DNA from: Lachnoclostridium edouardi
GTDB taxonomy: Bacteria; Bacillota; Clostridia; Lachnospirales; Lachnospiraceae
DNA: 64,000 bases
Assembly: GCF_900240245.1 (NCBI RefSeq)
Contig: NZ_OESQ01000001.1
Coordinates: 254,566 to 318,565 of the forward strand
Direction of reading: 5' to 3'
Shown here one piece after another: positions 17,029-24,270 of the stretch (positions are counted from its first letter, which is position 1; each line of letters opens with the position of its first letter). The notes under the pieces are model-generated. The model searched no databases. It was given only the letters and a program-made list of their open reading frames with translations, and was not told the DNA's origin. The translations under genes and the position numbers were made by a program.

Positions 17029-18705
17029 GCTATCCTCTCCTTGCGGAAACAACAGACATTCCTGTGAGCCGGTGAAAAAAACATGAATATTTTTGCCGTC
17101 CCACACCACCTTTTCTATTAATAGTCTTAAAAACCTTCGTTTTTGTTCCACGCTCATAAGATCCAGCCAATTTTTTAAAGAGGCAAGCGCTTGTGCCTGA
17201 AAGCTCAGCTCCTCCTGTGACCACTGCCGCCATGCAGATTGTTGCTCTAAAATAGACAGCTGCTTATTTAATTCTTCTACCTTCCCATGTACAGTTTCAA
17301 TCTGCCGAATAATATAATCTTCTGCCAAGGAACCTTTCGCCTTTCCCAGGGCAGATATTAAAGACTGTATCTCATCCTCATTATTCTTTTTCTCAGCAGT
17401 CAATTTCTCCATTTCAAAAAATCCGGCAGCCTTATTTGCCCGCAGCTTCGTCTCTCCTTTTTCTATTAGTTTCATTAAAACAACAGCATCTTCATTTAAA
17501 GTTTTTAATTTTTCTATGATTTCGCAATCCAATTTATTTCCGTTAAGATTTTGCGCATGGCACAAACTGCCTTGACTTCTTTCCTTCATGGCGCATAAAT
17601 AAGAGTATGTAAACTCTCCTTTTTCATTTTTTCTTCCAGAGAGCTTTGGCCGCATATAACTGCCGCAATTTTGACAAATTAAAAGTCCGGATAACAGGGC
17701 TACATTGCTTCTGGGCTTTCTGTAGTTTTTGGATTTATTCATTCCCAAAAGCTGTTGTACCTGAATCCATTTCTTTCCCTCTATAACTCCGCAATGCTTT
17801 CCCACAGCTACTATCCATTCCTCCATAGGCCGTATTTTCTGGGACTTCCCCTGCTGCTGCAGTGTACGGTTGTATGCCATAATCCCGTGTACACCGTCAA
17901 AGCTTTGTTCTTCTGAAAATAAATCTACCTTATTCTCAGATAAATAGTGAAACGAATCTCTATCTGCTATCATATATACAGGATTGGACAAGATTCCTTT
18001 AATTGCAAATCTGCTAAATTGATTTCCCTTTTTGGTCTTATATCTGTTTTTTAAAAGATAGGCATCTGTTTTTGTTAACGAACCTGTCTCCAAAAACTTG
18101 TCATATATAACCTTTACTGTTTCTATTTCCTCAGGTATGATTTGCAGCTGACAGGCTTTTTTCTTCTTGCCGTCAACGGTTATATATTCCACACTTTCTG
18201 ACTTATATCCAGTAGGGGTAGTGCCGCCCAGCCACCGTCCCGTTTTAGCCAGTTCATGCATATTGTCTCTGATACGTTCAGCAATAGTCTCCCTTTCCAG
18301 CTGGGAAAACACAGAAGAAATAAACATCATAGCGCGGCCCATGGGAGAGGAAGTATCAAACTGCTCTTTAATAGAGATAAAATCAATGTTTCTGCTGTCC
18401 AGTTCCCTGATTAAGCCGGCAAAATCTCCAATATTTCTGCTGATTCTATCCAGCCGGTATACAACAATCGCCTGAAAGTGTGTCTGTTGGCTGTCACACA
18501 TCATTTTTTTAAATTGTGGTCGGTCTAAGGTTCCTCCAGAGAAACCTTCATCCTCATAAACTAAGGACTGCTTCGCAGCCTGAGGGCCAAAATGCAACTG
18601 AATATATTGCCGGCACATTTCCACCTGGTTTTCTATACTTTCACCTTTTCCCGTGAATTTAGATTTCCTTGAATAAATAACAATAGGCCCGGATTGCTCT
18701 TTCAC
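17023..18705 (-). CDS. spoIVCA: SpoIVCA-like large serine recombinase of the sigK element
   Basis: A 560-residue site-specific recombinase. The N-terminal resolvase domain has YSRKS with catalytic Ser15 and YRLDRISRN; the recombinase domain follows (GRWLGGTTPTGYKSE), then a Cys4 zinc ribbon (CQNCGSYMRPK...CAMKERSQGSLCHA) and a C-terminal coiled coil. The GTG at 18705 is chosen for its GGAGG 6 nt upstream; the frame is open to 18753. It lies immediately against the sigK 3' fragment and its TGA stop uses the TG of the AAATG crossover repeat. By analogy with B. subtilis and C. difficile it excises the element in the mother cell to rebuild sigK. Confidence 0.9.
   Translation of the reverse strand: MKEQSGPIVIYSRKSKFTGKGESIENQVEMCRQYIQLHFGPQAAKQSLVYEDEGFSGGTLDRPQFKKMMCDSQQTHFQAIVVYRLDRISRNIGDFAGLIRELDSRNIDFISIKEQFDTSSPMGRAMMFISSVFSQLERETIAERIRDNMHELAKTGRWLGGTTPTGYKSESVEYITVDGKKKKACQLQIIPEEIETVKVIYDKFLETGSLTKTDAYLLKNRYKTKKGNQFSRFAIKGILSNPVYMIADRDSFHYLSENKVDLFSEEQSFDGVHGIMAYNRTLQQQGKSQKIRPMEEWIVAVGKHCGVIEGKKWIQVQQLLGMNKSKNYRKPRSNVALLSGLLICQNCGSYMRPKLSGRKNEKGEFTYSYLCAMKERSQGSLCHAQNLNGNKLDCEIIEKLKTLNEDAVVLMKLIEKGETKLRANKAAGFFEMEKLTAEKKNNEDEIQSLISALGKAKGSLAEDYIIRQIETVHGKVEELNKQLSILEQQSAWRQWSQEELSFQAQALASLKNWLDLMSVEQKRRFLRLLIEKVVWDGKNIHVFFTGSQECLLFPQGEDSK
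17024..17028. repeat. Attachment core at the sigK 3' fragment
   Basis: CATTT (AAATG leftward) is shared with 27570-27574, with further partial identity after it (ATCCT on both sides, two bases later). This is the likely strand-exchange core. The core also contributes two bases of the recombinase stop codon. Confidence 0.8.
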
Positions 18706-18807
18706 CGTTGTCCTCCAACTTGTTTTTACTATTTTAATCCAAAGCCTTTCCATATATGAATATTTTCAATATGAATTCACAAGGTCTTCCACGAGTGCTA
18801 CTCTTTT

Positions 18808-19422
18808 TTATATAAAGTGTGTAAATACTCTTTTTTCAGTTTCAGGAAGCCCGTATTTTTCCTTTCCCAAGGCAATGCTTTTTATTAAAAAAGCCATGTT
18901 TCTCGCCAACACGCGCATAGTTTGAAGCCCCTCTTCATCCTGCAGCGCTTCTCCCTGGTTTCGCCCATGCACACTATTCCAGTACTGACTGGAAGCTACA
19001 GGCATTCCTGTAATAGTAAAATACTTATTTAGCTGATCAAACGTAGCTGAACATCCGCCTCTTCGCGCTACTGCTATGCTGGCCCCCACTTTCATTGTCT
19101 TATCAAAAGATGTACTGTAAAATAATCTGTCCAGACATGCAGTCAAAGTGGCGTTTGCAGAGCTGTAATACACAGGGCTGGCTACTACAAGACCATCTGA
19201 CTCCTGCAGCTTTAAAGCCAGCTGATTCACTTCATCATTAAATACGCATCGGCCTTTATCCTTACAAAATCCACATGCAACACAGCCTCTTATATCTTTA
19301 CTTCCAATTTGTACTATCTCTGTCTCTATTCCCTCCTGAATTAATATCTTTTCCATTTCTTTTAAAGCAATAGAAGTGTTTCCCTCTTTTCTTGGGCTTC
19401 CATTAATCATTAATACTTTCAT
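18808..19422 (-). CDS. NADPH-dependent FMN reductase / iron-sulfur flavoprotein-like
   Basis: A 204-residue flavodoxin-fold protein. The N-terminus MKVLMINGSPRKEGNTSIAL is the FMN phosphate-binding loop; a compact cysteine cluster (GCVACGFCKDKGRC) resembles iron-sulfur flavoproteins. SPVYYSSANATLTACLDRLF and the CSATFDQLNKYF segment are typical of the family. It probably reduces quinones or other small electrophiles; the real substrate is unknown. It lies inside the sigK element, divergent from blaI, so it may also be affected by the BlaI operator region. A possible promoter (TTGACT, TATATA) is at 19473-19501. Confidence 0.82.
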   Translation of the reverse strand: MKVLMINGSPRKEGNTSIALKEMEKILIQEGIETEIVQIGSKDIRGCVACGFCKDKGRCVFNDEVNQLALKLQESDGLVVASPVYYSSANATLTACLDRLFYSTSFDKTMKVGASIAVARRGGCSATFDQLNKYFTITGMPVASSQYWNSVHGRNQGEALQDEEGLQTMRVLARNMAFLIKSIALGKEKYGLPETEKRVFTHFI

Positions 19423-19516
19423 TTTTTCCTCCTAATACCTTTTGATTTTTAATATATAAGCTATAGCCCTATTATATAATCCAGAACACGGTGACAGTCA
19501 ACGGTGTTTTTCTTCA

Positions 19517-19565
19517 TTGACAAATTATTTATAAATGTTTATAATTTTTTATATTACACTCGTAA
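19517..19565 (+). promoter_or_regulatory. blaI promoter with BlaI operator
   Basis: TTGACA (19517-19522) and TATAAT (19540-19545) are a perfect consensus sigma-A pair with 17-nt spacing. TTACA-CT-CGTAA (19554-19565), close to the BlaI/MecI operator TTACAnnTGTAA, sits at the expected transcription start, fitting autorepression relieved by beta-lactams. Confidence 0.75.
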
Positions 19566-19581
19566 GAATTGGGGGATTGCA

Positions 19582-19965
19582 ATGAAACAGCTGCCGCAGA
19601 TTTCTGAAGCTGAATATGAAATTATGAAATTAATCTGGAGGGAGGCTCCTATCAGTACCAACCAGGTTACAGATTACTTAACGCAAAGGACTCAGTGGAG
19701 CCCAAAAACAATACAAACCCTGCTTAAAAGGCTGACTCAAAAAGGAGTGCTGTCTTACACGAAAGAAGGGCGTATGTTTGTCTATACCTATTTAATTCAG
19801 GAGTCTGAATACTTAAAGCAGGAAAATACCCATTTTCTAAACAGATTTTATAATGGAAATATTTCTTCTATGTTGACTAATTTTATTAAAAGCGATCAGA
19901 TATCTAAAACAGAATTGGAAGATTTAAAGACCTTATTATTGGGAGACGAAAAAAATGAATCTTAG
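19582..19965 (+). CDS. blaI: BlaI/MecI-family repressor
   Basis: A 127-residue winged-helix repressor. It begins LPQISEAEYEIMKLIWREAP and continues STNQVTDYLTQRTQWSPKTI, the DNA-binding domain, followed by TLLKRLTQKGVLSYTKEGR (wing) and a C-terminal dimerisation helix region. Family members are cleaved after BlaR1 senses a beta-lactam. The ATG at 19582 has GGGGG upstream; the longer frame from 19504 would run across the promoter and operator. It overlaps blaR1 by 11 nt. Operator-like sites occur at its own promoter and before the class B PBP gene. Confidence 0.92.
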   Translation: MKQLPQISEAEYEIMKLIWREAPISTNQVTDYLTQRTQWSPKTIQTLLKRLTQKGVLSYTKEGRMFVYTYLIQESEYLKQENTHFLNRFYNGNISSMLTNFIKSDQISKTELEDLKTLLLGDEKNES

Positions 19966-21781
19966 CCCCTTTATTTCTATTTTATCTCGTCGAATGACTT
20001 TTGGCTTTTGGATAATTTCCTTTTTTGTTCTTCTTATTTTTGGGATTAAATATTTACTAAAAAGCCGGTTATCCCTAAAAGCTCAATATTACCTGTGGTT
20101 TCCTTTATTAATTGCCTTAATGGCCCCTTTTAGTCCATCAGGCTTTGGAAATCCAGGTAATATTTCTTCCATATTTTTTCTCTTGAAAAATAGAGCTGTT
20201 CGTGAAATACAAGCAGGATTTTCCCATTCCTCTAATATTTCCGCCCCATCAGATATTCCTGCACTTCAGGACTTTTCTTTATCCCTGACCAGAGAAGGAG
20301 GGACAGAACTTTACACTGTCTTTTTCTGGGTATGGATCTTAGGAATTATATTTATGGGGACAATTACACTTTATTCTGTGCTCAAAATCAATCTGCTGAA
20401 ACAAGCTTCTCTTCCCCTGGAAAACAAAAAGCTTTTAAGGGTTTACAATTCCTGCCAGAAGGAGCTGCATATAAAACATAATATTCCTGTTTTTACTACA
20501 GCATTTTTAAAAACCCCTGTAACGGCAGGTTTTATAAAACCTTATATTATTCTGCCTTTATCTGCCGTAACCCAGATGTCAGAAAAAGAAATACGCTACA
20601 TTTTTCTCCATGAACTGACTCACTGTAAACATATGGACCCATTTATTAATTATGTGGCCTGCTTGGCGCAAATTGTTTACTGGTTTCACCCTGGAGTATG
20701 GCTGGCCCTGAAATCTATGCGCAGAGACTGCGAGTCTGCTTGTGACGGAGCTGTCCTTTCACATTTAAATCAACAGGACTATATTTCCTATGGCTCTGCT
20801 TTGCTTCATTATGTAGCGGAAATATCAGGTCTTCCCTACTCTCCTGCCTCTGGTATGGGGGCCCCTGTGAACCAATTAAAAAAGCGGATTCTAATTATTA
20901 AAAATTATACCGGAGAATCCAGGGAAAAGCATAAACGAAGCGTTGCCGTTTTAATTGCAGTTACAGTTTTGATTGTTTCTTTTTCTCCTGTTATATCATC
21001 CAATGCATCCATCAGTAATCATTACCAGTTTACTGATGAAAATATTATTGCTGAAGATTACAGTTCATTTTTTAATCATTATACAGGAAGCTTTGTAGTT
21101 TATGACAGCAATGCAAACAAGTATCATATATATAATCAAAATTTGGCCGGCCTTAGGGTATCTCCAAATTCTACCTATAAAATTTACAGCGCTTTAGCTG
21201 CCCTGGAGAGCCATGTGATTACGCCAGATTCACACTCTCGCCTATGGAATGGCACAAACTATCCTTTTAAAGCATGGAATCAAGATCAAACCCTTTCCTC
21301 TGCCATGAAAAATTCTGTTAACTGGTATTTTACATCACTGGATGAAGAAAATGGTCTAATTTCTCTGCAAAAATTTTTATCCCATATAAACTATGGAAAT
21401 CAAGATCTTTCAGGAGGAATCGGCCAGTACTGGCTGGAGTCTACCTTGAAAATATCTCCCATGGAGCAAGTGCAGCTGTTAACAAAGCTTCAAAATCAAA
21501 CGCTTCCATTTAACCAGGAAAATATAGAAGCAGTAAAGCGCTCTCTTCTGTTGTCCTCCAACGACTCCTTTTCATTATATGGCAAAACCGGAACAGGTAT
21601 AGTCAATGAAAAGATTGTCAACAGTTGGTTTATTGGATTTTTAGAAACAAAGGATAATGTTTATGTATTTGCCGCAAATCTCCAGGGAGAAAATGCCGGG
21701 GACAGTTTAGAGGCAGGACAGATTACTCTGAATATTCTGGAAAACTGCTTTCTTTCTCAGGATTTGGAGACAGCTCTGTAA
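19955..21781 (+). CDS. blaR1: BlaR1/MecR1 beta-lactam sensor-transducer
   Basis: A 608-residue membrane protein. The N-terminal half has four or so membrane helices and the zinc-protease motif HELTHCKHMD (about residue 219) of the M56 peptidase domain. After a helix near residue 330 comes an extracellular penicillin-binding sensor with S406-T-Y-K, S454-V-N and K544-T-G motifs. Beta-lactam acylation activates the protease, leading to BlaI loss. The sensor motifs are intact. The 3' end overlaps the convergent class A PBP gene by 59 bp. No beta-lactamase gene is present in the element; the likely targets are the two PBPs. Confidence 0.93.
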   Translation: MNLSPFISILSRRMTFGFWIISFFVLLIFGIKYLLKSRLSLKAQYYLWFPLLIALMAPFSPSGFGNPGNISSIFFLLKNRAVREIQAGFSHSSNISAPSDIPALQDFSLSLTREGGTELYTVFFWVWILGIIFMGTITLYSVLKINLLKQASLPLENKKLLRVYNSCQKELHIKHNIPVFTTAFLKTPVTAGFIKPYIILPLSAVTQMSEKEIRYIFLHELTHCKHMDPFINYVACLAQIVYWFHPGVWLALKSMRRDCESACDGAVLSHLNQQDYISYGSALLHYVAEISGLPYSPASGMGAPVNQLKKRILIIKNYTGESREKHKRSVAVLIAVTVLIVSFSPVISSNASISNHYQFTDENIIAEDYSSFFNHYTGSFVVYDSNANKYHIYNQNLAGLRVSPNSTYKIYSALAALESHVITPDSHSRLWNGTNYPFKAWNQDQTLSSAMKNSVNWYFTSLDEENGLISLQKFLSHINYGNQDLSGGIGQYWLESTLKISPMEQVQLLTKLQNQTLPFNQENIEAVKRSLLLSSNDSFSLYGKTGTGIVNEKIVNSWFIGFLETKDNVYVFAANLQGENAGDSLEAGQITLNILENCFLSQDLETAL

Positions 21782-24254
21782 TAGGGCTGTTTTCCAGTTC
21801 CTGACCGTGTTTTTCAGCACATTCTCCTGGCAAATCGTATTGAGTGTCGTCAGAACTTCCCTCTTTCTCATCTATCATCAGAAATACTTTAGACTGCCGG
21901 TTTAAGCAGTACGGTCCGGCTAACTTTCCCGAATCTGTACATACCTCCGCTTTTATATGCCTGTCACACTGTTCTTTTGGCTCTGTTCCCTGAACAAAAT
22001 ATTCATTGTATACAGCAGTGCCTCTCGGATCATTTTCACACGTATCATCTAAAGCCAGCTTCCCCGACTTTCTGCATATAGGAATGCTGACAATCCCCTC
22101 CGGCGTGGGAAAACCAATATCCTTTTTATCATTGTGAACCTGCTCCATAATTTTTCTCCAAATATTTTTGTGAAAAGATGTTTCCCCTGATATAACCTGA
22201 TTTTTGTCATTTCCACTCCAAATTCCTGCAGTATAATAAGGAGTAAAGCCCACAAACCAAATATCTTTATTGCTGGTGGTGGTGCCGCTTTTTCCTCCGC
22301 AGGACATGAAGGGCAGATTGGCCTTAACCCCCAGAGAATTTACAGATACATTGGAAAATCGCCTGCTGCTTTTCATTCCATCAGATAAGGCATCCGTAAG
22401 TAAAAATGATGTTGTTTCTTTTAAAGCTCTGTAGGATTTAGGCTTGTTTTCCAAAAGAATACGCCCATTGTGATCTGTAACCTTTGTAAAAAGCACAGGC
22501 TCCGTATAAATTCCCTTATTGGCTATAGCTGCATAGGCGGCTGTTAATTCCAGGTTTGATACGCCGTCAGTAAGCCCTCCTAAGGCTGCAGACGCATAAT
22601 GATCATTTTCTGTTAAAGTATGTATTCCTAATTTTTCTGCGTAGGAAATTCCCAGATCAGGAGAAACTGTTTCCATTAAACAGCGGACTGCTACAATGTT
22701 CATAGAATATACTATTCCCTCTCTGATATTTGCATATCCTGTAAAATTATTATACCAATTTCTAAAGCTTTTATCGCCTACCCTATACGGGCCGTCATAA
22801 TACACAGTTGCCAGACTGGCCTTTCCCGTATCTAAAGCAGGTGCAAAGGAGGTAAGCACCTTAAATGTAGAACCTGGCTGTCTGAGAGTATCTGTGGCCC
22901 TGTTTAAAGTTCTGTTTCCCTGTTTTTCTCCCCACCCTCCGCATAAAGCCTTTACTTGGCCGGTAGATTGTTCTATCAGCACAAAAGAAATCTGAGGCTG
23001 GGGAATATAGCTTAAATACTCTCCTGCTATTTGATCCCCCTCCTTTATTACATGTTCCTTAAACTCTTTAATAATGATGTTTATTTCCTCTGTCCCTGAA
23101 TATAATTTTTTAGCCTTCCCGCCTTTTTCCGTGAAAAATTTTTCTACATCTGACTCTGAATAATGAACGGTTAAGCCGTCATTTTGTTTCACAGACAGCC
23201 GGTACTCCATATCCCATAAGGTTTCTGAATAATTATCCGGATTATTAATTTCCTGGTCTGCAATCTGCTGTATTTTACTATCCTGAGTAGTATAAATAGA
23301 CAATCCTCCTCCGTACACCATATTCTTAGCCTTTGTTTCCGAATATCCAAGATCAGACACCAGTTTATTTTCTACCTGCTTAATGACTTCATCTGTAAAA
23401 TAAGTATATTTATGAGAATCAGACTCCACCTGTCTGTTTACTTCCTGAATTCTGTCATATACATGATCTTTGGCAGCCTCTTTATATTCTGCCTCTGAAA
23501 TCATATGAAAAGACAGCATATGGTCCAGAATTTTCAGACGGCGTTCCCTGTTTGCCTCTGCTCCTGTAATAGGATTTAAGTGGGAAGGATTTTTCGTAAT
23601 TCCAGCCAGCACAGTACATTCTGACAAGGTCAAATCCTTCAGTTCTTTATTAAAATATCTTCTGGCCGCCACCTTTACCCCTAAAGTATTAGATCCTAAA
23701 TTAATGGTATTGAGATAATTAGTCATAATTACCTTTTTGTCCATAACCTTTGTCAGGGAAACTGCCAGATACCATTCTTGTATTTTCCTTTTTACCCTAT
23801 CTCCAAATGTTTTTTCCATCCCGCCCTGAAACACAGTATTCTTAATTAGCTGCTGGGTGATTGTGCTGCCTCCTCCTGCAGATGAATCCCCGGTTACTAC
23901 TCCTTTTGCCCCACGGATAATGCCTTTAATGTCGATTCCTTTATTATTCCAAAAGCTGTTATCCTCAACAGCAATAAAAGCATTGAGCAGATCTTCTGGA
24001 ATTTCCTCGTATACAGCCTCCTCCCTGTTGCTCCCTGCCATCACAAGCCGCTCCGTTTCCCTGCCGTCACAATCATATAAAATAGAAGCAAAGCCCTGGG
24101 GACGGAAATCGTAATTTTCAATATCTGGAGCCTCCCTCACAATTTTATAGATAATACCGGCTCCTATCATCATTAAAACAGCTGCAACAATCAATAAAGT
24201 GGGAATGAATCCCTTTAAAAACAGGCGAAGGCTGTTAAATATTCTGCCTGCCAT
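21723..24254 (-). CDS. Class A penicillin-binding protein (PBP1A-like)
   Basis: A bifunctional peptidoglycan synthase of 843 residues, membrane-anchored by an N-terminal helix (PTLLIVAAVLMMIGAGI). The GT51 transglycosylase domain shows EDNSFWNNKGID and GGGSTITQQLIKN. The usual His in the first motif (EDxxFxxHxG) is Asn. The transpeptidase domain has S462-T-F-K, S517-M-N and K655-S-G. The C-terminal tail is hydrophilic and acidic. It follows the class B PBP by 16 nt in one operon whose upstream region carries BlaI operators, so it is likely induced by beta-lactams. It overlaps blaR1 tail to tail. Confidence 0.92.
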   Translation of the reverse strand: MAGRIFNSLRLFLKGFIPTLLIVAAVLMMIGAGIIYKIVREAPDIENYDFRPQGFASILYDCDGRETERLVMAGSNREEAVYEEIPEDLLNAFIAVEDNSFWNNKGIDIKGIIRGAKGVVTGDSSAGGGSTITQQLIKNTVFQGGMEKTFGDRVKRKIQEWYLAVSLTKVMDKKVIMTNYLNTINLGSNTLGVKVAARRYFNKELKDLTLSECTVLAGITKNPSHLNPITGAEANRERRLKILDHMLSFHMISEAEYKEAAKDHVYDRIQEVNRQVESDSHKYTYFTDEVIKQVENKLVSDLGYSETKAKNMVYGGGLSIYTTQDSKIQQIADQEINNPDNYSETLWDMEYRLSVKQNDGLTVHYSESDVEKFFTEKGGKAKKLYSGTEEINIIIKEFKEHVIKEGDQIAGEYLSYIPQPQISFVLIEQSTGQVKALCGGWGEKQGNRTLNRATDTLRQPGSTFKVLTSFAPALDTGKASLATVYYDGPYRVGDKSFRNWYNNFTGYANIREGIVYSMNIVAVRCLMETVSPDLGISYAEKLGIHTLTENDHYASAALGGLTDGVSNLELTAAYAAIANKGIYTEPVLFTKVTDHNGRILLENKPKSYRALKETTSFLLTDALSDGMKSSRRFSNVSVNSLGVKANLPFMSCGGKSGTTTSNKDIWFVGFTPYYTAGIWSGNDKNQVISGETSFHKNIWRKIMEQVHNDKKDIGFPTPEGIVSIPICRKSGKLALDDTCENDPRGTAVYNEYFVQGTEPKEQCDRHIKAEVCTDSGKLAGPYCLNRQSKVFLMIDEKEGSSDDTQYDLPGECAEKHGQELENSPITELSPNPEKESSFPEYSE

Positions 24255-24270
24255 CTAATCACCTCCTTTG

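Noticed and set aside
16659..17084. Reading the sigK 3' fragment as an independent small sigma factor
   Set aside because: The sequence before 17028 belongs to the recombinase in another frame, there is no ribosome site, and homology starts exactly at the shared repeat.
19955..21781. A class D beta-lactamase within the skin-type element
   Set aside because: The STYK/SVN/KTG domain is fused to membrane helices and an M56 protease, which is the BlaR1 sensor architecture.
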